The notes beneath the pieces are model-generated. The model was not told the DNA's origin. It made no database searches and saw only the letters and a list, made by a program, of their open reading frames with translations. DNA of 58,218 nucleotides from Neobacillus drentensis NBRC 102427 (GTDB lineage: Bacteria; Bacillota; Bacilli; Bacillales; Cytobacillaceae), in NCBI RefSeq assembly GCF_001591445.1, contig NZ_BCUX01000031.1, forward strand, positions 1-58,218. The letters run 5' to 3'. Shown here one piece after another: positions 10,237 to 19,349 of this stretch. The translations under genes were made by a program, and so were the position numbers. Positions within the stretch are counted from its first letter, which is position 1. Every line of letters begins with the position of its first letter.

Positions 10237-11694
10237 ATGTCAAACGAAGTTCGTGTAAGATATGCTCCAAGTCCAACGGGGCATTTACATATTGGCAACG
10301 CCCGTACAGCGTTATTTAATTATTTATTTGCCCGCAATCAAGGCGGGAAATTTATCATCCGTATTGAGGATACCGATAAGAAGCGGAATATTGAAGGCGG
10401 CGAAGAAAGCCAGTTAAAATATTTAAAATGGCTTGGCATGGATTGGGATGAGAGTGTCGATGTCGGCGGCGAATACGGACCGTACCGTCAATCGGAACGA
10501 AATGATATTTATGAAACGTACTATAATCAATTATTAGCTAATGGTCATGCCTATAAATGTTATTGTACAGAAGCAGAGATTGAAGCAGAGCGGGAAGCTC
10601 AGACTGAAAGAGGAGAGACACCTCATTATTCCGGTAAATGCCGTCATTTAACAGATGAACAAAAAAGCCGGTTCGAAAGCGAAGGCCGTCAGCCAAGCAT
10701 CCGCATCCTCGTACCTGAAGGAAAGACCTACACATTTGATGATATGGTAAAGGGTACTGTTTCGTTTGAGTCGGAAGGGATGGGCGATTGGGTCATCATT
10801 AAAAAAGATGGTACTCCGACCTATAACTTTGCGGTAACAATTGACGATTATTTAATGAAAATCTCGCATGTGCTTCGTGGCGATGATCATATTTCTAATA
10901 CACCTAAGCAATTAATGGTCTATGAAGCCTTAGGCTGGGAGCCGCCAATATTTGGACATATGACCTTGATTGTCAATGAAAGCCGCAAAAAGTTAAGTAA
11001 GCGTGATGAGTCTATCATACAATTTATTGAACAATATGAAGAACTGGGGTATATCCCAGAAGCATTATTTAACTTTATTACACTGCTCGGCTGGTCGCCA
11101 GCGGGTGAAGAAGAAATTTATTCAAAGAATGAGTTTATTGAGATCTTCGATGCGAATCGTTTATCGAAATCTCCGGCACTATTTGATAAGCAAAAGCTGT
11201 TATGGATGAACAACCAATATATGAAAAAAATTGAGCTTAACCGTGTCGTTGAACTGGTCAAGCCCCACTTAATGAAAGTTGGCCGAATCAGTGAGAGTAT
11301 GACTGATGAACAATACCAATGGCTGCAAGGACTTGTTGCTCTTTTACAGGAAAAAATGAGCTATGGTGCTGAAATCGTGGAATTATCAGATATGTTTTTC
11401 CAAGAAGATGCCGTCTATGAAGAAGATACGAAAGAGATATTAGCGGGAGAAACCGTTCCAGAAGTATTAAAGGCGTTTTCTCACGAACTAGATCAGCTTG
11501 AAATTTTCCGTGCGGATGGTATTAAGGCAGCTATGAAGGCTGTACAAAAGTCGACGGGCCAAAAGGGCAAAAACCTATTTATGCCAATTCGTGCGGCAGT
11601 AACAGGCCAAACACACGGACCTGACCTTCCACAAGCCATTGAACTACTAGGAAAAGATAAAGTTCAAATGAGAATTAATAAAATAATTAGTTAA
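10237..11694 (+). CDS. gltX: Glutamyl-tRNA synthetase
   Basis: Charges tRNA-Glu, and in Bacillus also tRNA-Gln, which is then amidated by GatCAB. The product has 485 residues. Class I signatures: [14 protein letters not shown] near residue 10 (HIGH) and KLSKRD near residue 250 (KMSKS). The C-terminal half is the anticodon-binding helical domain. It has its own promoter and is followed by the cysteine-specific T-box, so gltX itself lies outside T-box control except by read-through into cysE-cysS. Confidence 0.97.
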   Translation: MSNEVRVRYAPSPTGHLHIGNARTALFNYLFARNQGGKFIIRIEDTDKKRNIEGGEESQLKYLKWLGMDWDESVDVGGEYGPYRQSERNDIYETYYNQLLANGHAYKCYCTEAEIEAEREAQTERGETPHYSGKCRHLTDEQKSRFESEGRQPSIRILVPEGKTYTFDDMVKGTVSFESEGMGDWVIIKKDGTPTYNFAVTIDDYLMKISHVLRGDDHISNTPKQLMVYEALGWEPPIFGHMTLIVNESRKKLSKRDESIIQFIEQYEELGYIPEALFNFITLLGWSPAGEEEIYSKNEFIEIFDANRLSKSPALFDKQKLLWMNNQYMKKIELNRVVELVKPHLMKVGRISESMTDEQYQWLQGLVALLQEKMSYGAEIVELSDMFFQEDAVYEEDTKEILAGETVPEVLKAFSHELDQLEIFRADGIKAAMKAVQKSTGQKGKNLFMPIRAAVTGQTHGPDLPQAIELLGKDKVQMRINKIIS

Positions 11695-11719
11695 CATTGT
11701 AGAGGAAATGTAATATAGT
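11691..11719 (+). promoter_or_regulatory. Promoter of the cysE-cysS operon
   Basis: TTAACA (11691-11696, overlapping the gltX stop), a 17-base spacer and TATAGT (11714-11719). It would start the T-box leader transcript near 11726. Confidence 0.55.
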
Positions 11720-11765
11720 AAAAGAAAGAAATTTCATACTTCTAAAAGTGTAGAAGAGGATAAGT

Positions 11766-12013
11766 AAAAAAAAGACGCTTTAAAGAGAAAACCATCACCG
11801 GCTGAAAGTGGTTTAAGCCTCTCGTTTTTTGAAATGCACCTCTGAGCCCTGTTTCGAAAGGAGTCAACTCCAAGTAGAAATGGGCGGAACCTATCCGTTA
11901 ACAGGTAGAGTGAGACCCGTTGTAAGCTTTCCGTTTTCGAACGAGCTTTACGGTCTAATCAGAGTGGAACCGCGCAAAAGCGTCTCTGTCGTTAAGACAG
12001 AGGCGCTTTTTTA
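11766..12013 (+). ncRNA. T-box leader, cysteine specific
   Basis: This leader senses uncharged tRNA-Cys and controls read-through into cysE-cysS. The 14-base T-box core, close to AGRGTGGNACCGCG, is present as AGAGTGGAACCGCG at about 11961-11974. Stem I contains GGCTGAAAGTGG and the specifier region GAAATGCACC, with TGC (Cys) at 11835-11837. The leader ends with a terminator stem (AGCGTCTCTGTC/GACAGAGGCGCT, one wobble pair) and a T-run at about 11977-12013. Specificity matches the downstream genes. ORFs in this region are chance. Confidence 0.93.
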
Positions 12014-12048
12014 TTTCTTAGAAGGGTTATAACTTTGAACTTAGATAA

Positions 12049-12195
12049 CAGTCTAGCTTCAGCACCCAGCGGCTAGTGTACTTCGCCCTTTTCCCTACGA
12101 TAAGTCAACATCGGATCGCTACGCTCTCCGTGTTTCCTTTATCTCAGTCAAAGTGCTCCAGTCCATACGCCGCTAAACGGGTGCTTACGCTTTAT
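12049..12195 (+). repeat. Dispersed stem-loop repeat, full-length copy
   Basis: About 147 bases between the T-box terminator and cysE. The 5' end CAGTCTAGCTTCAGCACCC pairs with the 3' end GGGTGCTTACGCTTT (AGCACCC 12061-12067 with GGGTGCT 12179-12185; GCGG 12069-12072 with CCGC 12170-12173). It sits between the T-box and the gene it controls, so it is transcribed as part of the mRNA. Related copies are at 5139, 33672 and 48269. Confidence 0.65.
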
Positions 12196-12215
12196 AAATA
12201 AGGGGGAGAATGGTA

Positions 12216-12884
12216 ATGTTCAAGAAGTTGAGGGAGGACGTTGAGGTTGTTTTTGAACAAGATCCTGCAGCAAGAAGTCATTTAGAAGTGATCTTGACGT
12301 ATTCAGGCTTACATGCCATTTGGTCACATCGACTCGCGCATGCACTCTTTAATCGGAAATTATTTTTCCTTGCCAGGGTTATTTCACAAGTAAGCCGATT
12401 TTTTACGGGAATTGAAATACATCCCGGGGCAAAAATAGGCAGAAGATTTTTTATTGACCATGGCATGGGTGTCGTTATAGGGGAAACGTGTGAAATTGGG
12501 GATAATGTAACTATATATCAAGGGGTAACGCTTGGTGGGACGGGTAAAGAAAAAGGAAAGCGGCATCCGACGATTAAGGATAATGTTCTAATTGCCACAG
12601 GTGCCAAGGTGCTTGGTTCAATAACGGTGGGTGAAAACTCCAAAATTGGCGGCGGCTCGGTTGTATTAAGAGAAGTTCCCCCTAACTCAACGGTAGTTGG
12701 GATTCCAGGGAGAGTCGTCATCCAGGATGGAAGAAGAATTACCAGGGACTTGGACCACTGTGACATGCCAGACCCTGTTGCCGACCGCTTTAAAGAAATG
12801 CAAAATGATCTGGATAAGTTAATGCATGAACTCGAAGAATTAAAAGGAGAAAGGATAAAAATCAATGGCCATTCAACTTTATAA
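12216..12884 (+). CDS. cysE: Serine O-acetyltransferase
   Basis: Makes O-acetylserine from serine and acetyl-CoA, the first step of cysteine synthesis. The product has 222 residues with an N-terminal helical domain (1-60) and a left-handed beta-helix of hexapeptide repeats (about 65-180), including the motif [18 protein letters not shown] 12216 is preferred over 12210: the AGGGGGAG site sits only two bases from 12210 but eight from 12216, and homologues begin MF. Its end overlaps cysS by 20 bases. Controlled by the upstream T-box. Confidence 0.95.
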   Translation: MFKKLREDVEVVFEQDPAARSHLEVILTYSGLHAIWSHRLAHALFNRKLFFLARVISQVSRFFTGIEIHPGAKIGRRFFIDHGMGVVIGETCEIGDNVTIYQGVTLGGTGKEKGKRHPTIKDNVLIATGAKVLGSITVGENSKIGGGSVVLREVPPNSTVVGIPGRVVIQDGRRITRDLDHCDMPDPVADRFKEMQNDLDKLMHELEELKGERIKINGHSTL

Positions 12885-14262
12885 TACACTAACACGCAAA
12901 AAGGAAACGTTCGTACCGCTCGAAGAAGGAAAAGTAAAAATGTATGTTTGCGGTCCGACGGTCTATAATTATATTCATATCGGTAATGCGCGACCGGCGA
13001 TTGTCTTTGATACGGTTCGGCGCTATATGGAATATCGCGGCTATGAGGTTCAATATGTTTCCAATTTTACCGATGTTGATGACAAATTGATTCGAGCAGC
13101 CAATCAGTTAGGCGAAAGTGTGCCGGCGATTGCTGACAGATTTATTAATGCCTACTTTGAAGATGTGACGGCATTAGGCTGCCAGAAGGCGGATGTTCAT
13201 CCACGGGTAATGGAAAACATGGATATTATCATTGACTTCATCAGTAAATTGGTCGAAAAGGGCTACGCTTATGAATCTGCCGGTGATGTTTATTTCCGGA
13301 CAAGAAAATTTGATGATTATGGTAAGCTGTCGCATCAATCGATTGATGACCTGCAGGTCGGTGCAAGAATTGAAGTCGGGGACAGGAAACAAGACGACTT
13401 AGACTTTGCATTATGGAAAGCGGCTAAGGAAGGGGAAATCTACTGGGAGAGCCCATGGGGACTTGGTCGTCCCGGCTGGCATATTGAGTGCTCAGCGATG
13501 GCGAAAAAGTATCTGGGCGAAACCATTGATATTCACGCCGGTGGACAGGATTTAACTTTCCCGCATCATGAAAATGAAATTGCTCAGTCAGAAGCCTTGT
13601 CAGGAAAATTATTTTCTCGTTACTGGATGCACAATGGCTATATCAATATTGACAATGAAAAAATGTCTAAATCATTAGGGAATTTTGTCCTTGTTCATGA
13701 CATTATTAAAAAGCATAATCCGCAAGTGTTACGGTTTTTCATGCTATCTGTTCATTACCGTAATCCAATTAATTATAGCGAGGAATTACTGGAGAGCACG
13801 AGAGCAGCATTTGACCGTTTAACGACTTCCTATCAAAACTTGAAGCATCGCAAGGAAGCTAGCACGGACTTAACGGATACAAATCAGGAATGGCTTGAAA
13901 AAATTGCAAAATTGCATCAAGAATACATTGAGGCAATGGATGATGATTTTAACACAGCAAAAGCTATTTCCGTTTTATTCGACCTCTCGAAACTAGCTAA
14001 TTATTATCTTTTAGAAAAAAATACTGCGGTTGAAGTGATTGATGCATTCACAACAAAATTTGAAGAGTTATTCCATGTCTTAGGGCTGACATTTGAAAAA
14101 GAAGAAATGCTTGACGATGAGATCGATGCGCTGATTGAAAAGCGAATCCAGGCTCGGAAAGACCGCAACTTCCAATTGTCAGACCAAATTAGAGATCAGT
14201 TAAAGGACATGAATATTATATTAGAAGATACACCGCAGGGTACAAGGTGGAAGAGAGGCTAA
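12865..14262 (+). CDS. cysS: Cysteinyl-tRNA synthetase
   Basis: Charges tRNA-Cys. The product has 465 residues. The first zinc ligand C28 lies in the [18 protein letters not shown] block (HIGH motif), zinc ligands also occur in IECSA and PHHENE, and the signature KMSKS appears as EKMSKSLGN near residue 269. The C-terminal region is the helical anticodon-binding domain. It starts inside the end of cysE with AAAGGAGAAAGG upstream. Co-regulation with cysE by the T-box links cysteine supply to tRNA charging. Confidence 0.97.
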   Translation: MAIQLYNTLTRKKETFVPLEEGKVKMYVCGPTVYNYIHIGNARPAIVFDTVRRYMEYRGYEVQYVSNFTDVDDKLIRAANQLGESVPAIADRFINAYFEDVTALGCQKADVHPRVMENMDIIIDFISKLVEKGYAYESAGDVYFRTRKFDDYGKLSHQSIDDLQVGARIEVGDRKQDDLDFALWKAAKEGEIYWESPWGLGRPGWHIECSAMAKKYLGETIDIHAGGQDLTFPHHENEIAQSEALSGKLFSRYWMHNGYINIDNEKMSKSLGNFVLVHDIIKKHNPQVLRFFMLSVHYRNPINYSEELLESTRAAFDRLTTSYQNLKHRKEASTDLTDTNQEWLEKIAKLHQEYIEAMDDDFNTAKAISVLFDLSKLANYYLLEKNTAVEVIDAFTTKFEELFHVLGLTFEKEEMLDDEIDALIEKRIQARKDRNFQLSDQIRDQLKDMNIILEDTPQGTRWKRG

Positions 14263-14265
14263 TTC

Positions 14266-14685
14266 ATGCTTGAATATCAAAATACAATCGATGTTAAACA
14301 ATTAAATAGTCTCGCCCTTGCCTACATGGGTGACGCCATTTATGAAACGTATGTAAGGCGTCACCTCCTCTATAGCGGAAAGGTAAGACCCAATCAATTG
14401 CACCGCACAGGGACCACTTATGTGTCGGCGAAAGCACAAAGCCGAATTCTTTTTCACATGATCGATGATCAACTGCTCGATGAAGAGGAACTAGCGGTGG
14501 TTATGCGCGGTAGAAATGCGAAATCAGGGACTGTACCTAAAAACACGGATGTCCAAACCTATCATTACAGCACAGCTTTTGAAGCATTGATGGGCTATCT
14601 ATATTTAACCGGTAAAATAGTGCGTTTAGAAGAACTTATTCAAAGATCATTTTTATATGTGGATGAAAGAAAGGAGGAACGCTAG
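14266..14685 (+). CDS. mrnC: Mini-ribonuclease III (MrnC)
   Basis: Matures the ends of 23S rRNA in Bacillus. It is an RNase III-type dimer without a double-stranded RNA-binding domain. The product has 139 residues; the catalytic helix [19 protein letters not shown] (about 18-36) and the second acidic motif near [11 protein letters not shown] are present. It is three bases after cysS and directly abuts rlmB, so it is part of the same operon. Confidence 0.94.
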   Translation: MLEYQNTIDVKQLNSLALAYMGDAIYETYVRRHLLYSGKVRPNQLHRTGTTYVSAKAQSRILFHMIDDQLLDEEELAVVMRGRNAKSGTVPKNTDVQTYHYSTAFEALMGYLYLTGKIVRLEELIQRSFLYVDERKEER

Positions 14686-15429
14686 ATGGAACAAGAATAT
14701 ATTGTTGGCAAAAACCCGGTCATCGAAGCGCTTAAATCAGAAAGGGATATTAATAAAATCCTAATTGCCGAGGGATCGCAGCGAGGACAAATGCAGCAAA
14801 TTACTCAATTAGCCAAAGAAGCAAATGTGATTGTTCAATTTGTACCAAAGAAAAAAATTGATCAAATCGCCGATGAAAATCATCAAGGGGTTCTTGCTTA
14901 TGTGGCTGCTTATCAATATGCGGAAATGGATGACTTGTTTGCCGCAGCAGAAAAGAAAAACGAACCGCCTTTCTTTTTGTTATTGGATGAAATTGAGGAC
15001 CCTCATAACCTGGGGTCAATCATGAGAACGGCAGATTCCGTGGGGGCTCATGGTATCATTATTCCGAAGCGGCGCGCTGTTGGGCTAACCGCAACAGTCG
15101 CTAAAGCCTCGACAGGTGCGATTGAATATATCCCTGTTGTTCGTGTTACGAATATGGCAAGAACCATCGATGAATTGAAAGAACGGGGTATTTGGATTGC
15201 AGGAACTGATGCAAAAGGGAAAGATGATTACCGCCGATTAGACGGAACCCTGCCACTAGGCTTAGTCATTGGCAGTGAAGGAAAAGGGATGGGAAGACTG
15301 ATTCGTGATAAATGCGATTTTCTCATTCATTTGCCAATGGTGGGTAAAGTAACCTCCCTAAATGCGTCCGTTGCTGCTGCCTTGCTCATGTATGAGGTAT
15401 ACCGAAAACGACACACACTTGAGCGATAG
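14686..15429 (+). CDS. rlmB: 23S rRNA 2'-O-methyltransferase RlmB (SpoU family)
   Basis: Methylates the ribose of a conserved guanosine in the 23S rRNA peptidyl-transferase region. The product has 247 residues: an N-terminal L30e-like substrate-binding domain (about 1-75) and a SpoU/SPOUT knotted methyltransferase domain with motifs LDEIEDPHNLGSIMRTAD (about 102-119), VIGSEGKGM and LNASVAAALLMYE. ATG immediately follows the mrnC stop. The exact target nucleotide is inferred from the family. Confidence 0.92.
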   Translation: MEQEYIVGKNPVIEALKSERDINKILIAEGSQRGQMQQITQLAKEANVIVQFVPKKKIDQIADENHQGVLAYVAAYQYAEMDDLFAAAEKKNEPPFFLLLDEIEDPHNLGSIMRTADSVGAHGIIIPKRRAVGLTATVAKASTGAIEYIPVVRVTNMARTIDELKERGIWIAGTDAKGKDDYRRLDGTLPLGLVIGSEGKGMGRLIRDKCDFLIHLPMVGKVTSLNASVAAALLMYEVYRKRHTLER

Positions 15430-15431
15430 TA

Positions 15432-15941
15432 ATGGATATCCTGCTTGTCGACGGATATAACATTATCGGGGCCTGGCCAGAACTAAGAGCGTTAAAGGAA
15501 CACGATTTACCTGCCGCACGTGACCGCTTAGTAGAGAGAATGGCGGAATACCAAGCCTATTCTGGTTTTCGTGTGATTGTTGTATTTGACGCCTATTATG
15601 TTCAAGGCACAGAAAAAAAGTATAAAAATCATAAGATAGAAGTTATTTTTACAAAAGAAAATGAGACGGCAGATGAGCGGATTGAAAAGTTGGCAATCAG
15701 TCTGAGTAACCGAAAAACGCAAGTACATGTGGCGACTTCCGATTTTACAGAGCAATGGGCCATTTTTGGACAAGGTGCATTAAGGAAGTCGGCCCGTGAA
15801 TTGCTGATTGAAATGTCTTCCATTGAAAAAGGGATCGAAAAGAAAGTCAAAACCATTCAAGGAAAAAGGCCCGCTTCCAAAATAAAGATAAGTGATGAAA
15901 TGGCAGAAATTTTCGAAAAGTGGCGCAGAGGACAAAAGTGA
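15432..15941 (+). CDS. rae1: Rae1/YacP, ribosome-associated NYN endoribonuclease
   Basis: In B. subtilis this protein enters the ribosomal A site and cuts certain mRNAs during translation. The product has 169 residues. The NYN/PIN-like fold is signalled by LLVDGYNIIGAWPEL at residues 4-18, where the aspartate is catalytic, and by VVFDAYYV and VATSDFTEQW. Two bases separate it from rlmB. It is the last gene before the sigH promoter. Confidence 0.93.
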   Translation: MDILLVDGYNIIGAWPELRALKEHDLPAARDRLVERMAEYQAYSGFRVIVVFDAYYVQGTEKKYKNHKIEVIFTKENETADERIEKLAISLSNRKTQVHVATSDFTEQWAIFGQGALRKSARELLIEMSSIEKGIEKKVKTIQGKRPASKIKISDEMAEIFEKWRRGQK

Positions 15942-15959
15942 ACGTGGACTAATAAATAG

Positions 15960-15988
15960 TTGTCATGTATACTATTACTATCTATGCT
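15960..15988 (+). promoter_or_regulatory. Sigma-A promoter of sigH
   Basis: TTGTCA (15960-15965), a 17-base spacer and TATGCT (15983-15988), 22 bases before the sigH start. In B. subtilis AbrB represses sigH transcription; no AbrB site can be read reliably from sequence. Confidence 0.7.
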
Positions 15989-16010
15989 TGTTCGGTGGAG
16001 GGGATCGACT

Positions 16011-16661
16011 TTGAGTACGGACTTCGGAACAAAGATTAACCAGCAATTTCTTCTAATGGATGACGAAGGAATTGTTGATTTAGTGCACCATGGTGATAGT
16101 GAAGCATTGGATTATTTAATCCACAAATATCGAAACTTTGTACGTGCAAAAGCAAGGTCTTATTTTCTAATTGGTGCGGACAAAGAAGATATTGTCCAAG
16201 AAGGTATGATCGGACTGTATAAAGCCATTCGTGACTTTAAGGAAGACAAGCTTACTTCCTTTAAGGCATTTGCTGAGTTATGTATTACTCGTCAAATCAT
16301 TACAGCTATTAAAACTGCCACACGCCAAAAGCATATCCCGTTAAATTCTTACGTTTCATTGGACAAGCCTATTTATGATGAAGAATCAGACCGAACATTG
16401 ATGGATGTTTTGTCGGGGACAAAGGTTCTTGACCCCGAGGAACTGATTATTAATCAAGAAGAGTTTGACCATATCGAAGTGAAAATGACTGAATTATTAA
16501 GCGACTTGGAAAGAAAGGTATTAGCCCTCTATTTAGATGGGCAATCCTACCAAGAAATTTCAGAAGAGCTTAATCGTCATGTGAAGTCGATTGATAATGC
16601 CCTTCAGCGTGTAAAAAGAAAGCTGGAACGGTATTTAGAACTCCGTGAATTTTCACTTTAA
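16011..16661 (+). CDS. sigH: Sigma-H, transition-phase and early sporulation sigma factor
   Basis: Directs transcription of spo0A, spo0F and competence-phase genes. The product has 216 residues from the TTG at 16011, close to the 218 of B. subtilis. TTG is chosen because GGTGGAGGGGATC precedes it; the longer frame begins upstream within the promoter. Region 2 (LIHKYRNFVRAKARSYF to ITRQIITAIKTATR) and region 4 (LDGQSYQEISEELNRHVKSIDNALQRVKRKL) are intact. Confidence 0.95.
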   Translation: MSTDFGTKINQQFLLMDDEGIVDLVHHGDSEALDYLIHKYRNFVRAKARSYFLIGADKEDIVQEGMIGLYKAIRDFKEDKLTSFKAFAELCITRQIITAIKTATRQKHIPLNSYVSLDKPIYDEESDRTLMDVLSGTKVLDPEELIINQEEFDHIEVKMTELLSDLERKVLALYLDGQSYQEISEELNRHVKSIDNALQRVKRKLERYLELREFSL

Positions 16662-16712
16662 GAGTAAGCGCTATCTAAATATGTCATATAATTGAACCAT
16701 TCCTAAGGGTCG

Positions 16713-16741
16713 TTGACAATAATTAGGACTCATGATACAGT
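16713..16741 (+). promoter_or_regulatory. Promoter of rpmG-secE
   Basis: TTGACA (16713-16718), a 17-base spacer and TACAGT (16736-16741) with an upstream TGA, giving an extended -10. It precedes rpmG by 39 bases. Confidence 0.75.
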
Positions 16742-16780
16742 TTTAAAGATATAGTAGAAAAATGGGTAAAGGTGTCGAAT

Positions 16781-16927
16781 ATGAGTAGAAAAGTAATCCT
16801 TTCCTGTTCTGTTTGCGGCTCGCGAAATTATTCAACAATCAGCAAGCAGACACAAACTGAGAGATTAGAATTGAAAAAATTCTGTAAAACCTGTACCACC
16901 CATACCATTCATAGAGAAACAAAATAA
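16781..16927 (+). CDS. rpmG: Ribosomal protein L33 (zinc-binding form)
   Basis: A small 48-residue protein beginning [19 protein letters not shown]. Two CxxC pairs (CSVC at 9-12 and CKTC near 34-37) form the zinc ribbon, so this is the zinc-containing C+ type. Firmicutes usually carry further L33 copies elsewhere, some without cysteines. The start is ATG after AAAGGTGTCGA. The gene lies directly upstream of secE, the standard Bacillus order. Confidence 0.93.
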   Translation: MSRKVILSCSVCGSRNYSTISKQTQTERLELKKFCKTCTTHTIHRETK

Positions 16928-16973
16928 TCTATAGATTTTTGCTGTTATTTTTAGATTTTGGGGGTTACTTAAC

Positions 16974-17156
16974 ATGCAACGCATAAAGAAGTTCTTCAGT
17001 GATATTATCCGCGAGATGAGAAAAGTTAGCTGGCCAAAACGTGGGGAACTAACTCGCTCAACACTTACTGTATTATCAACCGTTGTTTTTTTTGCAGCAT
17101 TCTTTGCAGTTCTAGATTTAGGAATTTCAAAATTGATTCGCTTAATTCTTGAATAA
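16974..17156 (+). CDS. secE: SecE, preprotein translocase subunit
   Basis: Essential clamp of the SecYEG channel. The product has 60 residues, the short single-span form typical of Firmicutes. An amphipathic N-terminal helix ends in the conserved REMRKVSWPKR (about 13-23), and one membrane helix covers about 30-57. Its partner secY is at 43138-44433. The start is ATG after GGGGGTTACTTAAC. Confidence 0.94.
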   Translation: MQRIKKFFSDIIREMRKVSWPKRGELTRSTLTVLSTVVFFAAFFAVLDLGISKLIRLILE

Positions 17157-17170
17157 TAAATCAACTTTCA

Positions 17171-17179
17171 TGGTATAAT
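17171..17179 (+). promoter_or_regulatory. Extended -10 promoter upstream of nusG
   Basis: TGGTATAAT is a perfect TGn-TATAAT extended -10. No good -35 is visible at 16-18 bases. Transcription would start near 17186, giving nusG a leader of about 105 bases. Confidence 0.5.
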
Positions 17180-17207
17180 GGTGATTAATAAAGGAATTTT
17201 TATCTAG

Positions 17208-17231
17208 AGGCCCGTTTCACGGGTTTTTTAT
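17208..17231 (+). terminator. Terminator between secE and nusG
   Basis: A compact stem (CCCGT 17211-17215 with ACGGG 17219-17223, extended by wobble pairs) is followed by six T. It would end the rpmG-secE transcript, but it also lies just downstream of the nusG extended -10, so it could attenuate nusG. Confidence 0.65.
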
Positions 17232-17291
17232 TTGCTTAAAAAATAGACTTTGAATAAATGTAGGGAGGGACGGACGTTCTAGTCCTCTTAA

Positions 17292-17828
17292 ATGGAAAAA
17301 AATTGGTATGTTTTGCATACTTACTCGGGTTATGAAAATAAGGTAAAAGCAAATTTAGAAAAACGAGTAGAATCGATGGGTATGACCGATAAGATTTTTC
17401 GTGTGGTTGTCCCTGAAGAAGAAGAAACGGAAATTAAAAACGGTAAGTCAAAAGTAGTTAAGCGAAAAGTGTTCCCTGGCTATGTATTGGTTGAAATTGT
17501 GATGACAGATGATTCCTGGTATGTTGTTCGGAACACTCCTGGAGTAACTGGGTTTGTTGGCTCATCAGGTGGTGGCTCAAAACCTACTCCATTGCTTCCT
17601 GAAGAAGTGGTTGTGATCTTGAAGAGAATGGGTATGACGGAAAAACGTATCGATGCTAATTATGAGTTAGGCGAAACGGTTCGCGTGAAAGAGGGGCCAT
17701 TTGCCAACTTTACTGGTACGGTTGAAGAAATGGATAAGGATCGCTCGAAACTGAAGGTTCTTGTCAATATGTTCGGTCGTGACACCCCGGTAGAACTGGA
17801 TTTCACCCAAATTGAGAAGCTGGATTAA
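17292..17828 (+). CDS. nusG: NusG, transcription elongation and termination factor
   Basis: Binds RNA polymerase, shapes pausing and termination, and links polymerase to the ribosome. The product has 178 residues: NGN domain (about 3-110, starting WYVLHTYSGYENKVKANLEKR) and a C-terminal KOW domain (about 125-175, VRVKEGPFANFTGTVEEMD). The start is ATG, preceded by GGGAGGGACGGACG. It has a putative own leader with a terminator-like hairpin. Confidence 0.97.
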   Translation: MEKNWYVLHTYSGYENKVKANLEKRVESMGMTDKIFRVVVPEEEETEIKNGKSKVVKRKVFPGYVLVEIVMTDDSWYVVRNTPGVTGFVGSSGGGSKPTPLLPEEVVVILKRMGMTEKRIDANYELGETVRVKEGPFANFTGTVEEMDKDRSKLKVLVNMFGRDTPVELDFTQIEKLD

Positions 17829-17892
17829 GGAAGTTTAAGAGTCCTTTTTATGGCGTCAATCAAAGAAAAATAATCTTATATTGTAAAAAAAC

Positions 17893-17921
17893 TTGAAATC
17901 ATTTTTAAAAAGTGGTAATAT
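17893..17921 (+). promoter_or_regulatory. Promoter of rplK-rplA
   Basis: TTGAAA (17893-17898), a 17-base spacer and TAATAT (17916-17921) preceded by TGG. The predicted leader is about 135 bases and has hairpins: GTCTC/GAGAC at about 17937-17951 and GTGG/CCAC at 18002-18034. It could hold the L1 autoregulation site (inference). Confidence 0.75.
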
Positions 17922-18061
17922 TTCATAGGTCAGTATGTCTCTATGTGAGACAAGACTTATGTTAAGTTCTTTATGATCAATAGATAAAGACAGATGCCTG
18001 AGTGGGAGGATTCTGAAAGGATTCCTATTACCACATCACGGACTTTAAGGAGGTGTGTCTC

Positions 18062-18487
18062 GTGGCTAAAAAAGTAATTAAAGTCGTTAAATTGCAAATC
18101 CCTGCTGGGAAAGCAAACCCTGCGCCACCAGTTGGTCCTGCACTAGGTCAAGCCGGTGTTAATATCATGGGATTCTGTAAAGAATTTAACGCTCGTACAG
18201 CTGATCAAGCTGGTTTGATCATTCCTGTTGAAATCACGGTTTTTGAAGACCGTTCATTTACATTTATTACGAAAACCCCTCCTGCTGCAGTTTTATTGAA
18301 AGTAGCAGCTGGAATTCAGTCGGGTTCTGGTGAACCTAACCGTAATAAAGTAGCAACAGTAAAGCGTGATACAGTACGCGAGATTGCGGAACAAAAAATG
18401 CCTGACCTAAACGCAGCTAGCGTTGAAGCGGCAATGCGCATGGTCGAAGGTACTGCACGTAGCATGGGTATTGTCATCGAAGACTAA
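18062..18487 (+). CDS. rplK: Ribosomal protein L11
   Basis: L11 forms the GTPase-associated centre with 23S rRNA and L10, and is needed for RelA activation. The product has 141 residues from GTG 18062 ([16 protein letters not shown]), the family length, with AAGGAGGTGTG just upstream. The proline-rich N-terminal segment [14 protein letters not shown] and the C-terminal RNA-binding domain are intact. Confidence 0.96.
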   Translation: MAKKVIKVVKLQIPAGKANPAPPVGPALGQAGVNIMGFCKEFNARTADQAGLIIPVEITVFEDRSFTFITKTPPAAVLLKVAAGIQSGSGEPNRNKVATVKRDTVREIAEQKMPDLNAASVEAAMRMVEGTARSMGIVIED

Positions 18488-18518
18488 TTCATGTTGAACT
18501 GTTTGGTGTAATGAAGGG

Positions 18519-18550
18519 GGTTGCGACGCTGATATTTCTCACTCGCAACC
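18519..18550 (+). other. Hairpin in the rplK-rplA intergenic region
   Basis: GGTTGCGA (18519-18526) pairs with TCGCAACC (18543-18550), followed by TTTATT. It lies between two cotranscribed genes, 53 bases before rplA. It may be a weak terminator, a processing site or part of L1 control. I cannot tell which. Confidence 0.45.
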
Positions 18551-18602
18551 TTTATTCGTGGGAGGTTATTCCGCTAAAACCACAATCTAGGAGGAAATTA
18601 AA

Positions 18603-19301
18603 ATGGCTAAAAAAGGTAAGAAGTATTTAGAAGCTTCAAAGCTTGTAGATCGCCTAAAAGCATATCCGATTGCTGAAGCAATTGATCTTGCTAAAAAAAC
18701 AAACTTCACTAAATTCGATGCAACTGTAGAAGTAGCATTTCGTTTAGGTGTAGACCCTAAGAAAGCTGACCAACAAATCCGTGGTGCAGTCGTGCTTCCA
18801 AACGGAACTGGTAAAACGCAACGCGTTCTAGTTTTTGCTAAGGGTGAAAAAGTTAAAGAAGCAGAAGCAGCTGGAGCTGATTATGTAGGTGATGCAGAGT
18901 ACATCAACAAAATCCAACAAGGTTGGTTTGAATTTGACGTAATCGTAGCTACTCCTGACATGATGGGTGAAGTTGGTAAGCTTGGTCGTGTATTAGGACC
19001 TAAAGGTTTAATGCCAAACCCTAAAACTGGTACAGTTACATTTGATGTAACTCGTGCGATTAATGAAATTAAAGCTGGTAAAGTTGAATATCGCGTAGAC
19101 AAGTCTGGTAACATTCATGTTCCTATCGGTAAAGCATCTTTCGAAAACGAAAAGCTTGTTGAAAACTTCAACACTATCTTTGAAACTATGCAAAAAGTGA
19201 AGCCATCTGCTGCAAAAGGTACTTACATGAAGAACGTAACTGTTGCTTCTACAATGGGACCTGGCGTTAAAGTTGACCCTTCATCAGTAGTAGTTAAGTA
19301 A
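18603..19301 (+). CDS. rplA: Ribosomal protein L1
   Basis: L1 forms the mobile stalk at the E site and usually represses its own operon by binding the mRNA leader. The product has 232 residues, the normal length. The signature stretch [20 protein letters not shown] (about 123-142) is present. ATG follows AGGAGGAAATTAAA. Confidence 0.97.
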   Translation: MAKKGKKYLEASKLVDRLKAYPIAEAIDLAKKTNFTKFDATVEVAFRLGVDPKKADQQIRGAVVLPNGTGKTQRVLVFAKGEKVKEAEAAGADYVGDAEYINKIQQGWFEFDVIVATPDMMGEVGKLGRVLGPKGLMPNPKTGTVTFDVTRAINEIKAGKVEYRVDKSGNIHVPIGKASFENEKLVENFNTIFETMQKVKPSAAKGTYMKNVTVASTMGPGVKVDPSSVVVK

Positions 19302-19311
19302 ATTTTCCCAA

Positions 19312-19340
19312 TTGACAATCTAGAATAGATTTTATATAAT
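19312..19340 (+). promoter_or_regulatory. Consensus sigma-A promoter of rplJ-rplL
   Basis: TTGACA (19312-19317), exactly 17 bases, then TATAAT (19335-19340): both hexamers are perfect. The -10 lies within a perfect inverted repeat, AGAATAGATT (19322-19331) and AATCTATTCT (19338-19347). Confidence 0.93.
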
Positions 19341-19349
19341 CTATTCTGT

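Noticed and set aside
11829..12032. A 67-codon plus-strand frame after gltX
   Set aside because: It falls wholly inside the Cys T-box and its terminator; the conserved RNA motifs explain the sequence.
12518..12895. A 125-codon antisense frame opposite cysE
   Set aside because: Shadow of the cysE coding sequence with no ribosome-binding site or recognisable domain.
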